A stretch of DNA of 24,580 nt from an uncultured Acidiphilium sp. (GCA_902495325.1 CABUWK010000035.1:1-24580); one strand, 5' to 3'; shown: positions 13,098 to 22,599, numbered from the stretch's first letter. Program-made: numbers and translations. The notes: generated by a model not told the origin, from the sequence alone.

Positions 13098-15653
13098 TCA
13101 GTCTTTCTTTTTCTTAAGCGCAACGATCGCCGCGCCGATGCCGAGAACGCCGAACAGACCTGCGCCTGCCGCGCCCGTGCAACCGCTCTTTCCGGTCGAC
13201 TCGGTCTTTATCGATTCCGTCGTGCCGTTCGATTCGGCTGCGCTTGCGGAGTCACCCGTGCTTACGGACTCGTCCGGCGTACTGACCTCTTCTTTTTCGG
13301 TTACGGTGATCGTGACCTCTTCGGAAACAAGTTCCCCGATCTTTGCCGTAATCTTTACGGTGCCCGCTTTCAGTGCGGTAACAACCCCTTCCGCGGAGAC
13401 GGAAACGATCGTGCTGTCGGAAACTTCGTAAGCAAGGGTCCCATCGTAAACGTCAGGAGTGACCGTTGCGGTAAGAGTCGCGGTTTCCGAAACTTTCAGT
13501 TCGGTTTTATCCGCCGAAAGGTCGATCGCTGTAGCGGCGGGATTCTTAACGTTGAACGAAACTTCTTCGGAAACAACATTGCCGACCTTAGCCGTAATCT
13601 TCGCGATGCCCGCTTTCAGAGCGGTAACAACGCCTTCCGCGGAAACGGAAGCAACGGTTGCGTCGGAAGAAGCGTAAACGAGTTCGCCCGTGTAATCCGC
13701 AGGAGCGACCGTAGCCGTAAGCTGAGCGGTTTCGCCGACGATAAGTTCCGCTTTGTCGGAAGCAAGCCCGATCGTTTCCGCCGCAGAGGTGTAAGTCGTG
13801 GAAGCGGGAACGTCTCCGTTTGCGGGAGTGTAAGTCAGAGTGATATCGTGATCGAGATATGCGCCGCCGTAGAACACGAGACCTTTTTTCAGGGTTACCG
13901 TGATTTCGGAGCTGCCGTCAAACCCGTTGGAAACGTTCGTGCCGACTCTGATACGGTTAACGCCGGTGGAAGTAGCCATGATATGGCATTCGAAACGGCT
14001 GGACTTCGCCTCCGCACCGGAAAGATCTTTCCAGTATTCCGCAATGCTCTTGCCGTTGATGATCACGTTGTTAATGAAGTTAATGGTCGCTCCGCTTGCC
14101 GCAAATTCATCCGCAAGATCAATGGGATATGCCGCGGGAAGCGTCTTCATATAAGCAGGATGGAAGTTGTAGGCAAGGAGCTGCTTCGAAGCGATTTCTT
14201 CATTGAAATTGAAGTATACCACGCCGTTTACGCCGTTATCGATGACTTCGAACGCGCCCACGTTTTTAAGGGTCAACGCATGGGTCTTCTGAATTTCGTA
14301 AGGAAGAATATTCGTCCAGTATTCAAGCCCGTTGATATAATATCTCGTGATGTCTTCTTCGATGGTGTTGCCGGAAGAGCAAACGAATTCTTTTGCGACC
14401 TTCACGGAGAAATTCGTGTCCGCCTTCACGATACCGGTCGATTTTACGATCGTAAGCGTGATGCCAGTTCCGTAAGCGGAGATCGACACGGCGGGAATGG
14501 TTTCGCCGTCGTTATCTTCGGCAGAAACGGTTTCGTTCCATTCCTTCACGCTCTTTCCGTCGATATAGATATTCTGCGCATAGTTATCGTTGCCCTCAAG
14601 CTCGGTCAGTTCCGTTTTGCTCACTCTGAGGTCGAAATTCATCGTGAAGGAATACGTCGCGGGCATGGTCGCGCCGGCTTCGTTTTCGGTCACGGCGGTG
14701 ATGTCTTTCAGCGTGTTCGGTTCGCCTACTTCCGCCTGTTTCACCCAACCCGCATCGGTATATTCGATGGTATAGGTCTCGGAGATATAGCCGGAATACT
14801 GCTGTTCCGCATACGAAGGAGAAGGAACGGCGCTGTCAGCCCAGTGAGATTCCGGGTTGGAAGGCATATGAAGACCTTCGAGAACGGTGATGGTATCGCC
14901 GATCGCAAATCCGGCGGTGGGATAAACATAGAAGTTACCGCTCATCATGTGAATGCCGCCGTTATTATAAGGTTCGCCGTTCAGAAGAAGATAGCCCTTC
15001 ACTTCGATCCAGTTCTGAACGTTAACATAGTTCTGAACGTTGGTCGTCGTTACCTGGTTGGTCTTGAAGGTTTCGCCGTTTCCGACGCCGTTTCCGAGCC
15101 CCGTGACGGTAACTTTCTGTTCTTTCTCTTTGTCCGCCTCGGTTTTGTTTACCCAACCCGATTCGGTGTATTCGAACACGACCGTTTCACCGAGGTAATC
15201 CTGATAAGAACTGACGGCAACACCGTCGTTTGTTACGACGGGGAAATGAAGACCCTTTACGAATGTAATAGTATCTCCTACCGCAAGAGTTGTTCCCGTT
15301 TTCGCATAGAACCAGAACATATTGCTTCTCATGTGAACGTCAAACTTTGCGTTTTTGCACGATTCGCGATTATAATAAATATAATCGCCGACCGCCGCTT
15401 CGTTGTTCACGTTAGTACCGTTGCCCTGTCTCGAAGATTCGAGATCGAAATAGAAACATGCGGCAGTACTGTACGCCTGATCGACCTTGGTTACTTTAAC
15501 GTCCTTGCGTTCGGTAACTTCTTCCGCGGCGCTTGCCGTAACGGAATTTGCCGAAAACGCATCGACGAGCCCTGCACCGGCAACGCCGGCGCTTGTTATC
15601 ATTGCCGCGCTGAGGGCGGTTACGATAATCTTTTTGAAAGTTTTGCTTTCCAT
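13098..15653 (-). CDS. Large surface protein with repeated modules, two BIG2 domains and a Gly-Cys C-terminal tail
   Basis: About 851 residues from the chosen ATG, which has AGGGAGA seven bases upstream; an in-frame ATG at 15701 lacks such a site. After a Sec signal (to about residue 44) the first ~600 residues hold four divergent beta-rich modules; the first two share GDTITxxxGLHxP and EYTxxGWV. Two bacterial Ig-like (BIG2) domains follow at about 622-702 and 704-784, each with VSAEGVVTALKAG. A Ser/Thr/Glu linker leads to the tail SGCTGAAGAGLFGVLG...KKKKD with Cys at about 825. This tail is shared with the next protein upstream and probably anchors both to the cell surface. No catalytic motif is seen; glycan binding is inferred from the operon. 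It is the last gene of the operon. Confidence 0.88.
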   Translation of the reverse strand: MESKTFKKIIVTALSAAMITSAGVAGAGLVDAFSANSVTASAAEEVTERKDVKVTKVDQAYSTAACFYFDLESSRQGNGTNVNNEAAVGDYIYYNRESCKNAKFDVHMRSNMFWFYAKTGTTLAVGDTITFVKGLHFPVVTNDGVAVSSYQDYLGETVVFEYTESGWVNKTEADKEKEQKVTVTGLGNGVGNGETFKTNQVTTTNVQNYVNVQNWIEVKGYLLLNGEPYNNGGIHMMSGNFYVYPTAGFAIGDTITVLEGLHMPSNPESHWADSAVPSPSYAEQQYSGYISETYTIEYTDAGWVKQAEVGEPNTLKDITAVTENEAGATMPATYSFTMNFDLRVSKTELTELEGNDNYAQNIYIDGKSVKEWNETVSAEDNDGETIPAVSISAYGTGITLTIVKSTGIVKADTNFSVKVAKEFVCSSGNTIEEDITRYYINGLEYWTNILPYEIQKTHALTLKNVGAFEVIDNGVNGVVYFNFNEEIASKQLLAYNFHPAYMKTLPAAYPIDLADEFAASGATINFINNVIINGKSIAEYWKDLSGAEAKSSRFECHIMATSTGVNRIRVGTNVSNGFDGSSEITVTLKKGLVFYGGAYLDHDITLTYTPANGDVPASTTYTSAAETIGLASDKAELIVGETAQLTATVAPADYTGELVYASSDATVASVSAEGVVTALKAGIAKITAKVGNVVSEEVSFNVKNPAATAIDLSADKTELKVSETATLTATVTPDVYDGTLAYEVSDSTIVSVSAEGVVTALKAGTVKITAKIGELVSEEVTITVTEKEEVSTPDESVSTGDSASAAESNGTTESIKTESTGKSGCTGAAGAGLFGVLGIGAAIVALKKKKD

Positions 15654-15677
15654 ACAGTTTCTCCCTGTAATTATATT

Positions 15678-15695
15678 TTTACGGTTTCCCGTAAA
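15678..15695 (-). other. Short intergenic hairpin between the two surface-protein genes
   Basis: TTTACGG and CCGTAAA pair perfectly around a four-base loop (GAAA on the transcript). It is followed by AAATATAATT rather than a T-run, so it is more likely an mRNA-stabilising or partial attenuation structure than a terminator. Confidence 0.4.
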
Positions 15696-15702
15696 TTTCA
15701 TA

Positions 15703-17826
15703 TTATTTTTCTTGTTTTTTCTTCGCGATCCCGATCACCGCAAGTCCGGCAAGTCCGAACAGTCCGGCTCCGCCGAGAGAGCCTTTGCAGCCCCTCTTGC
15801 CGCCGTTTGCGGAAGTTTCGTTATCGCCTGCGGATGTCGTTCCCGCAGAAGTGTTGCCGCCGTCGGAAGAAGGTTCCTCGTCTCCGTCGTTTCTGATTTC
15901 GATTTTGAACGTGCAGGTAAACGTTTCTTCTTCCACGTTGGTGGTTTTGATCGTATACGTGTAAGTGCTGGCTTTTTTGCCGTTCAGATACCCTTTCGCA
16001 ATGGTGATCGTTCCCACGGTCGAGTTTTCGCCCGGCGCGTAAACATACTGCGAAGAAGAGATCCCGCCGCCCGAGAAGGAAACGAAAGTTCCGTTGTGAA
16101 TGTCTACCGTAACGACGAGGTCTTCCGTACCGCCCTTGATCCAGGTATAAACTTCTTTATCGGTGGAAGCGGGGATCGTAACAAGCGAGGGATCGGAGAA
16201 TCTCACGGAAATCTCTTCGCTGCCGCTTGCGTTTTTCGCGTAAAGCTTATACACTTCGTATTCTTTTCCGTTGAAATAAGCGTATTTCACGGTGAGCTTT
16301 TTGTTTTCCTTGTCGTAAGAATACAACGAGGTATCCACCGCGGTGAGCGTGCCGTCGACGTAATGCCAGAGGGAAATGTCACCGTTGTCGTTATCGGTAA
16401 GCCCGACTTCGAGATCTTTGTTGCTGTCTCCGACCACCTTGAGAGAGGTTTCGTCCGTTCTGCGCGCGGCGTTCACCCCTTTGATAACGATCGTGTTGCC
16501 CTTTTCGGTACTCGCCTTGTCTTCGAAGAAATGGAAGTAAGGATAAGCCATATAGTTATTATCGGCAAAATCGCTGAGTTTCGTCACGAGATTGTCGAAA
16601 ATCAACTGACCGTTCATATACATATCCGTTCCGTCTTCTTTGACGATAAACGTTACGATATCCATATCTTCTCTGCCGGCATAGGGTTTCGACTTGGAGT
16701 TGGTTTTATATGCCGCAAGACGGGAGTTCTGCGGACCGTACGTGGGCTGAGCGAGCCCGGTTGTCGTCTGGATCATGATACCGTCGTTTTTGGCGGCAAG
16801 GCTGTCGCTGTAAGTGCTGTTCACTTCGGCGTTGGTGGCGTTCACGTCGTACTTGACTTTCGAGATCGATTCGAGAACGTCCGGACGACCGAGCCCGAGG
16901 GCATACCACACGGCGGAAGCGTTGCTTACGTCGTAGCTGTATTCGATATTGATCGGCTGACGGACGTCGTATCCGACCGTGCTGATCAGCTGTTCTCTGT
17001 AACGGATCTCCGCGCCCGGATTTTCCGCCGCGATTTTATCGGCAACTTTGATCTTTACGGTGTCGTCGTCGTTTTCGGTAACGATATCGCTGCCGAGCTG
17101 CATGAATCCGTCGATCACATAGCTTTTAAGAATGCCCGTTTCAACGGGATAGATTTTAACCGTAGGCGCAACGCTTTCCGCATACATGGCAAACGAAACG
17201 GTGCATTCGCCGAGGGTAAGATTTTTATTGATCGAAGTTACGGGAAGCGCGCTCATGCCGTCGGACGCAAAGAACCACATACCGCTTTCCTTATGCACGT
17301 CGATCGTGTGGAAAGCGTCTTCCACGTTCAGATAAGTGGTGAACGTTTCAAGATATTGTCTTCCCACAGAATAATCCCCTTTTGTCTTGGTGATCGTCGG
17401 GTCGAGATAGGTCACGTCTACCTGCATTTTGTTCAGGTGCGTGGTCGCCGTTTTGGAATACAACGCGTAAACTTTGAATTCCACCCCGTAACCGTCGCCG
17501 TTCTTTACCGTGGCAAGAATGTAGTTCTTGCCCGAAGTGCGGGCTTCGGCGTCGACGTCCGTATCGGTGATCTTGGGAATGACGTACTGGAAAGACGCGC
17601 CTTCCGCAAAATCGACCGTTTCGGAATAGGTAAGCTCCATGAGTTCGCCCGCCGTTCCGGTTGCCGTCGTAATCCCTTTGGACGTGGTTTTCACCGTTAC
17701 GCCCGCTTGCGCCGTCGTGAATGCCGCGGGATCCGCCGCAGACGCTTTCACGGAGCCGAGCCCGGCGAACAGCGAAACGGAAAGCGCGACCGCAAGACCG
17801 CATACGAGATACTTTCTAAATTTCAT
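15703..17826 (-). CDS. Surface protein with lectin-like and X2-like domains and a Gly-Cys C-terminal tail
   Basis: Encodes 707 residues with a Sec signal ending near ASA-ADP (about residue 31). The central part (about 60-470) has alternating strands typical of concanavalin-like beta-sandwiches, e.g. DMDIVTFIVKEDGTDMYMNG and PYFHFFED. Two X2-like modules follow: about 470-560 (DKENKKLTVKYAYFNG) and about 565-655 (TIAKGYLNGKKASTYTYTIK). A Gly/Ser/Thr/Asn linker leads to GGKRGCKGSLGGAGLFGLAG...KKKQEK with Cys680. GGAGG seven bases upstream fixes the start, 18 bases after the preceding gene. Probable role: binding a glycan at the surface for the neighbouring hydrolase-like lipoproteins and transporter. 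The domain calls are made by eye and the fold is inferred. Confidence 0.85.
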   Translation of the reverse strand: MKFRKYLVCGLAVALSVSLFAGLGSVKASAADPAAFTTAQAGVTVKTTSKGITTATGTAGELMELTYSETVDFAEGASFQYVIPKITDTDVDAEARTSGKNYILATVKNGDGYGVEFKVYALYSKTATTHLNKMQVDVTYLDPTITKTKGDYSVGRQYLETFTTYLNVEDAFHTIDVHKESGMWFFASDGMSALPVTSINKNLTLGECTVSFAMYAESVAPTVKIYPVETGILKSYVIDGFMQLGSDIVTENDDDTVKIKVADKIAAENPGAEIRYREQLISTVGYDVRQPINIEYSYDVSNASAVWYALGLGRPDVLESISKVKYDVNATNAEVNSTYSDSLAAKNDGIMIQTTTGLAQPTYGPQNSRLAAYKTNSKSKPYAGREDMDIVTFIVKEDGTDMYMNGQLIFDNLVTKLSDFADNNYMAYPYFHFFEDKASTEKGNTIVIKGVNAARRTDETSLKVVGDSNKDLEVGLTDNDNGDISLWHYVDGTLTAVDTSLYSYDKENKKLTVKYAYFNGKEYEVYKLYAKNASGSEEISVRFSDPSLVTIPASTDKEVYTWIKGGTEDLVVTVDIHNGTFVSFSGGGISSSQYVYAPGENSTVGTITIAKGYLNGKKASTYTYTIKTTNVEEETFTCTFKIEIRNDGDEEPSSDGGNTSAGTTSAGDNETSANGGKRGCKGSLGGAGLFGLAGLAVIGIAKKKQEK

Positions 17827-17844
17827 ATAATTCCTCCTTTCTGC

Positions 17845-19857
17845 TTATCCTTTAAAGGTATAGTTCAGTCTGCCGACCGGTGCCGATTCGCCCGTAATAT
17901 AATAGGAAGAAATATCTGCGGGATCGGTAACGTTATCGGCGATCTTGAAGTTGATTTTGAAACTGCCCGTGATACCGAGGGCTTTTTTCGAAACTTTATA
18001 CTGCATGTATTTCCCGTTCACGCTGAACTGCGCGACGCCGCTCATGGCGTAGGAAAGTTTCTCGTTTTTGTAGCTGAGTTTTTCGACGCTGCATTTGCCG
18101 GTGTAAGAAGACTGTCTGTTCACGAGATAATCGTAGCCGTAGAAAGCTCTGTCGTTCTGTTGTCCTTCCACGTCGATCAGAAGATTCATCCAGTTTTCCT
18201 TCTCTACATTAACCTTGATATCGTCGGTACATTTCACGAGGAAATAGAGATTATCGTCGTCATGAGTAACGCGGATCTCTTCGATATCGTTCACGAGGCT
18301 GTTGTCCACGTAAGTTTCCGTGTTCGAGAAGTTTCTGAATTTACGGTTGATCTCATCCGTCATATCGAAATACACGTCGTTCACGCCGTTCCACTGCGTA
18401 AGTCCCTTTCCGATATTGATCGTGTTTTTCGCCGAAGCGGCAAGCGTTCCCGCCTTTCCTTTATAGGTGCGGGCGTTCCGCATGAGCGAAAGGAAAACGT
18501 TATCGCCGTAACCGCCCTTCATCATTTCGATATCGCGGGAATATTCCCTGTTTACCGTATCCACGAAATACACGCGGTTCTTGTTTTTGAAATACTGCCC
18601 GTTCATGCCGAGCGCGCCCGCGTTTTTGATCGCGACCCACTCGTTCCAGCCGGTAACGAAGGTGTATCTCACGTCTTTATCGATGGCAACCGCCCACTCT
18701 TCTTCGAAGTTGAGCGCGCTGTCGATCGCGTCGTCCGAATGATCGGCTCCGTTTTTCGCCGTGTAACCTCTGCCGTACATCAGGTTGCCGAGGTCTTCGC
18801 TTAAAAGGGCGTCCGAGAAAGGCAGAAGGTTATGCTGCGCGACCGAAACGTTGATCGTTCCGTTCTCTCCGCCGAGCACTTTCTGTTCCGGTTTGTTCCA
18901 GTCCATCCAGGCAAGCCCGTTCTCCCACTGCGTGTTGTTCGGCCATACCGATTCCCAGAAATCGAAGAAATTGAGGATCTCCTGATTGGTCACGTGGTTG
19001 TTTCCGGATCCTTCGCCGCACGTGCTCGAAGGTTCCGTAATGGCAACGATCTTCGGCTTGCCGTCCGGCGCGAACCACAGATCTTTATAATATCCGTTTT
19101 TGTAGATGCCGTACTTCTCGATCTCGTTGTCCGAAGAAGTCGGTCTGCCCGAGTAAATCCGCTCGATCACGTCGCCCGAATTGCTGTTCAGATAAAACAT
19201 GAATTTGGGAACGTTCCAGCCGGCGTCGTAATATTCCTGCATGATGGGCAGGATCTCGGTCACGACGTCGATATAATCGAAGCCGTTCGTACAGTCGAAC
19301 GCAATGAAATCGATCCCAGCAAGGGTGAACAGCTCGATCTGTTTGCGGATGACCCACGGATCTTTGCTGTTATAATAACCGTAAAGAGGCTCGCCCCAGA
19401 AATGATATTTTCCGATGGGGCTTGCGGAGTTGTCGCTCGTGCTCCAGAGAGACGCGGGATCTTCGTCGATGAGTTTCGAAACGTCGTAAACCCCGTCCAT
19501 CTGACTGCCGTGCCAACCGAGCCACGTGAAATAGAACAATCCCACATAGCGGCGTTTATCCGTTTTATAGCCGTCGATATAGTCCACGGATCTGCCGTAA
19601 TCGTCGGTCGTCTGCAATTTGTTGACGGTGCTCTGTTTCGTTGCCGAAGACGCCTGAAGTTCCCCGTCGGCGTCAAAGCCGTAAGAGGGGTTCTTGCTGT
19701 CGCCTTTATCGATTGTATTGTTCACGGATTCCTCCTCGCTTTCGCTCGTTTTGTCTCCGCCGCCGGAAGTTCCGTTGTTCTTTCCGCAACCGAACGCCAG
19801 CGTTGCCGCAAAAACGACTGCCAGGACAAGCGCAAAAATTTTGTTTTTCTTTTTCAT
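17845..19857 (-). CDS. GH99/WbsX-like TIM-barrel lipoprotein with C-terminal CBM9-like domain (copy 1)
   Basis: Encodes 670 residues. The signal peptide ends AFGC (Cys24), followed by a Gly/Ser/Glu linker. The catalytic-type barrel runs from about 104 to 465: VGLFYFTWLGWHG (105-117), YHFWGEPLYGYY (151-162), GIDFIAFDCTNG (181-192), VTGWNEWVAI (401-410) and SRDIEMMKGGYGDN (440-453). The WGEP and WNEW motifs and overall strand order recall GH99/GH71-like and WbsX-type proteins, which act on mannose- or glucose-containing glycans; Glu406 is a likely active-site acid. A beta-sandwich at about 490-670 (DDDNLYFLVKCTDDI) resembles CBM9-type binding domains. The substrate is not decided by sequence. 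AAGGAGG overlaps the stop of the upstream paralogue, so the two are translationally coupled. Confidence 0.85.
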   Translation of the reverse strand: MKKKNKIFALVLAVVFAATLAFGCGKNNGTSGGGDKTSESEEESVNNTIDKGDSKNPSYGFDADGELQASSATKQSTVNKLQTTDDYGRSVDYIDGYKTDKRRYVGLFYFTWLGWHGSQMDGVYDVSKLIDEDPASLWSTSDNSASPIGKYHFWGEPLYGYYNSKDPWVIRKQIELFTLAGIDFIAFDCTNGFDYIDVVTEILPIMQEYYDAGWNVPKFMFYLNSNSGDVIERIYSGRPTSSDNEIEKYGIYKNGYYKDLWFAPDGKPKIVAITEPSSTCGEGSGNNHVTNQEILNFFDFWESVWPNNTQWENGLAWMDWNKPEQKVLGGENGTINVSVAQHNLLPFSDALLSEDLGNLMYGRGYTAKNGADHSDDAIDSALNFEEEWAVAIDKDVRYTFVTGWNEWVAIKNAGALGMNGQYFKNKNRVYFVDTVNREYSRDIEMMKGGYGDNVFLSLMRNARTYKGKAGTLAASAKNTINIGKGLTQWNGVNDVYFDMTDEINRKFRNFSNTETYVDNSLVNDIEEIRVTHDDDNLYFLVKCTDDIKVNVEKENWMNLLIDVEGQQNDRAFYGYDYLVNRQSSYTGKCSVEKLSYKNEKLSYAMSGVAQFSVNGKYMQYKVSKKALGITGSFKINFKIADNVTDPADISSYYITGESAPVGRLNYTFKG

Positions 19858-19869
19858 CTGTTATCCTCC

Positions 19870-21705
19870 TTAATCAAAATATCCGTAGGTATAGGACAAT
19901 CTGCCGATCGGCGCGCTGTCCCCCTGGATATAGAAGTTCATCGTATCGGAAGCGTCCACGTGATCGGAAACCTTGAAGCGGATCGCGGGGATCTCTCCCG
20001 TCTGCCCGATCGCCGATAAAGGTACGGCAACCGTCATCACGTTTCCGTTTACGTAAATTTCGCAATCTCCCGCCACGGTGTATTTTCCGTTTTCGATCCT
20101 GCAAAGTTTGCCGTATTCGCGATTGATCACGTAATCGTAACCGATCCCGTCCTTTTTCGTTCCGATCCACACGTTCATCCAGCTCGTATCGCCGCTTTCG
20201 TACGGGGTGATATCCGCCGCCGTTTCCACGCGGAAATACATTTTCGCGGAGTCGTGCGCAACTTTCACGGATGCGATGTCGTTTCTCGCGGTATCGTCCG
20301 TCAGCGTTTCGTTGCCGAGATAATTGCGGAAATTTCTGTTCAGCGCGTCGCCCACGAAATCGGGATAGCTTCTCACGCCTTCCCAGCCGCCGTCGGAAGA
20401 GAGATCGATCGTTCTTTCGGCAATCTTATATTTCACGGGATCGCTGTATTTGAAGGCGCGGATGTTTTTGAACAGTTGCAGATAATAATTATCTCCGTAA
20501 CCGCCCTTCATCATTTCGATATCTCGGGAATATTCCTGATTGAACGTATCAACGAAATACACGCCTGTGGTATCGGCAAATTTAATGGCGATCCACTCGT
20601 TCCAGCCGGTGACGAAAACGTTGTTTACCGCGTCGCTTCCCGTTCTGGGGGCGTTCAGCGCGGTATCCCACTGGAACTGGAAATTGATCCCTTTTTCGGA
20701 CTGTCCTTCCAGATTGATGAATTCCTTCTGGCTGAAACTTCTTCCCCAGTTCGCATCCGTAAGGCTCATTTTGCTTGCCGTGTGCTGCGCCACCGATACG
20801 CTGATCGTTCCGCTGTGGTTCATCTGCGGGTAAGTCCAGCTCATCCATGGGAAAGCCTCCTCGTCCTGATAAACGGCGTTTGGCCACTGGGTATCGCGGA
20901 TCTGGAAAAAGTCGATATAAACTTTATCCTCCGGTTTCTCCTCGTCGAAATAGAGGTTGTTGCTTAAAATCAGCGGTTTTCCGTTCGGAGAATACCAGAG
21001 ATCGGGATAATAACAATCGGAAGTATTCTTGTCGTAATATGCGGAATAAAGACGCTTTACGACTTTATAGGTACCGGAATTGGTCATAAACCCGACTTTC
21101 GGCACGTCCCACCCCTGTTTCTGATATTTGTCGAGAATGGGGAAAAGAACCTTTAAAACGTTATCGTAAGTGACGGCGTTCGTCACATCGAAGAGCAGAT
21201 AGTCGATCCCGATCATCGTGAAAAGTTCCACGTGTCTCGTGATCACCCACGGATCGGCAGAATGGTAATACCCGTATAAGGGCTCACCCCAGAAATGATA
21301 GGTTCCGACGGGGCTTTCGTCGCTGTCCGTAGCCCAGAGAGCGTCCGGATCGTTCTCTTCGAGATCGGAAACGTCGTAGATCTTGCTGCCGGAAGCATGC
21401 GCCCCGAGCCACAGGAAATAAAACAGACCGACGTCCCGCGATTCCTCGCCGTCTCCCGCAAGGGTGACCCTTCCGAGAGCGTCTACCGAAGAGACGGAAT
21501 TGCGGGCGAAATCGTAATCGCTTAAGTTTCTCTCGTCGTCCACCGCCTGGATAGGCGTGCTTTCGCTTTCGGACGAAGAGTCGTACGAAGATTCTTCGCT
21601 TTCGGACGAAGAGTCGTACGAAGATTCCCGCTTGCCGCAGGCGCCCGCCGAAAACACAGTCAGAGCGACAAGTCCGATACATACGGTTTTCTTTAAATCA
21701 ATCAT
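19870..21705 (-). CDS. GH99/WbsX-like TIM-barrel lipoprotein with C-terminal CBM9-like domain (copy 2)
   Basis: Encodes 611 residues, a diverged paralogue of the next gene. The lipobox is AGAC (Cys23). A Ser/Glu/Asp linker follows with two copies of SSYDSSSESE(E/S). Barrel motifs are conserved in the same order: VGLFYFLWLGAHAS, YHFWGEPLYGYY, GIDYLLFDVTN, VTGWNEWIAI and SRDIEMMKGGYGDN. The barrel is shorter between the middle strands than in copy 1. The C-terminal sandwich (about 430-611) keeps the NRNFRNY and GRLSYTYG positions shared with copy 1. AAGGGG six bases upstream fixes the start, two bases after the permease stop. Conserved motifs in both copies suggest both are active and differ in substrate or linkage preference. 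Confidence 0.85.
   Translation of the reverse strand: MIDLKKTVCIGLVALTVFSAGACGKRESSYDSSSESEESSYDSSSESESTPIQAVDDERNLSDYDFARNSVSSVDALGRVTLAGDGEESRDVGLFYFLWLGAHASGSKIYDVSDLEENDPDALWATDSDESPVGTYHFWGEPLYGYYHSADPWVITRHVELFTMIGIDYLLFDVTNAVTYDNVLKVLFPILDKYQKQGWDVPKVGFMTNSGTYKVVKRLYSAYYDKNTSDCYYPDLWYSPNGKPLILSNNLYFDEEKPEDKVYIDFFQIRDTQWPNAVYQDEEAFPWMSWTYPQMNHSGTISVSVAQHTASKMSLTDANWGRSFSQKEFINLEGQSEKGINFQFQWDTALNAPRTGSDAVNNVFVTGWNEWIAIKFADTTGVYFVDTFNQEYSRDIEMMKGGYGDNYYLQLFKNIRAFKYSDPVKYKIAERTIDLSSDGGWEGVRSYPDFVGDALNRNFRNYLGNETLTDDTARNDIASVKVAHDSAKMYFRVETAADITPYESGDTSWMNVWIGTKKDGIGYDYVINREYGKLCRIENGKYTVAGDCEIYVNGNVMTVAVPLSAIGQTGEIPAIRFKVSDHVDASDTMNFYIQGDSAPIGRLSYTYGYFD
21562..21627 (-). repeat. Two exact tandem copies of a 33-bp unit in the lipoprotein linker
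   Basis: 21562-21594 and 21595-21627 are identical. Each encodes eleven residues of the Ser/Asp/Glu-rich linker just after the lipidated cysteine. A unit divisible by three lets the linker change length without a frameshift. Confidence 0.95.
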
Positions 21706-21707
21706 CG

Positions 21708-22598
21708 TTACCCCTTGAGTGCCGATACGGCAACGCCGTCGATCAGCTGTTTCTGGAATATGACGAAAAGGATCGTCGGGAAAAGAGACATAAACACCCC
21801 GCCCGCCATCTTAAGGTTTGCCTTATCCGGCGTGACGAACGTGTAGATGGAATCTTTGAAAATCGCATACGCGAGCGTTTCTTTGCCTTCCGCGCTCATG
21901 TAGATGAGGGGTCCGTAGAAATCGCTCCACCCCGCGTTGAACACGGCAATGATGATGTAGATCAGCACCGGAATGCAAAGCGGAAGCGTGATTCTGAAAT
22001 ATCTGACGAAAGGATTCGCTCCGTCGATCTTCGCCGCCTCTTCGAGTTCGTAAGGAATGCCCGTCATATACTGACGGATGAGGAAAATGTAGATCGCACC
22101 GCCGCCGAACAGATTCGGAAGAGTCAGCGGCAGAATGGTATCGAGCCAGCCGAACTTCGAGAACATGACGTAAAGAGGGATCTGCGTGACCGTTCCGGGA
22201 AGCATCATCGTTCCGAGCATGCACGCAAAGATTACGTTTTTGCCGATGAACTTATACTTCGAAAATCCGTAAGCCACAAAGGACGCGGAGATCGGAATGG
22301 CGATGATGTTGAACCCTACGATCTTAAGCGTCTGCAACAGATAGGTAAAATAGTTCTGCGCCGTGAAAAGCTGAACGAAGGCTTCGAACGAAAAGGGGTG
22401 CGGAATGAGTTCGATCGGTATCAGCTGAACCTGCGCGCTCGTCATGAAAGCCCTTAACACCATATAGAGATAAGGAATAACGAGAATAAAAGCGAGGATC
22501 ACCATTCCGAGGTAGATAAACGTGCGTGACACGACGAGTTTCGCGATGTCCGCGCCCGTTTTTTTCTTGGTAAAATTTCTTTCGACCGTGTTTGTCAT
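21708..22598 (-). CDS. Carbohydrate ABC transporter permease, MalG/AraQ type
   Basis: Inner component of a CUT1-family sugar importer, about 296 residues with six membrane helices. The cytoplasmic coupling loop EEAAKIDGANPFVRYFRI carries the EAA motif expected to contact the ATPase. An ATG at 22607 is also in frame, but it directly abuts the GGGGG ribosome site. The ATG at 22598 has a normal nine-base spacing and is chosen; the difference is three residues. It forms the heteromeric channel with the next gene upstream. No ATPase gene is in the operon, so a shared MsmK/MsiK-type ATPase elsewhere is presumed. Confidence 0.93.
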   Translation of the reverse strand: MTNTVERNFTKKKTGADIAKLVVSRTFIYLGMVILAFILVIPYLYMVLRAFMTSAQVQLIPIELIPHPFSFEAFVQLFTAQNYFTYLLQTLKIVGFNIIAIPISASFVAYGFSKYKFIGKNVIFACMLGTMMLPGTVTQIPLYVMFSKFGWLDTILPLTLPNLFGGGAIYIFLIRQYMTGIPYELEEAAKIDGANPFVRYFRITLPLCIPVLIYIIIAVFNAGWSDFYGPLIYMSAEGKETLAYAIFKDSIYTFVTPDKANLKMAGGVFMSLFPTILFVIFQKQLIDGVAVSALKG

Positions 22599-22599
22599 A

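Noticed and set aside
13848..15896. 682-codon open frame on plus
   Set aside because: Antisense to the BIG2 surface-protein gene, with no ribosome site and no recognisable domain.
15487..18804. 1105-codon open frame on plus, antisense to the surface proteins
   Set aside because: It spans several real minus-strand genes with signal peptides, ribosome sites and recognisable domains. Its translation is Arg/Phe/His/Val-rich, as expected from the complement of GC-biased codons.
18832..20019. 395-codon open frame on plus
   Set aside because: Antisense to the GH99-like lipoprotein genes and straddles their junction; composition typical of a shadow frame.
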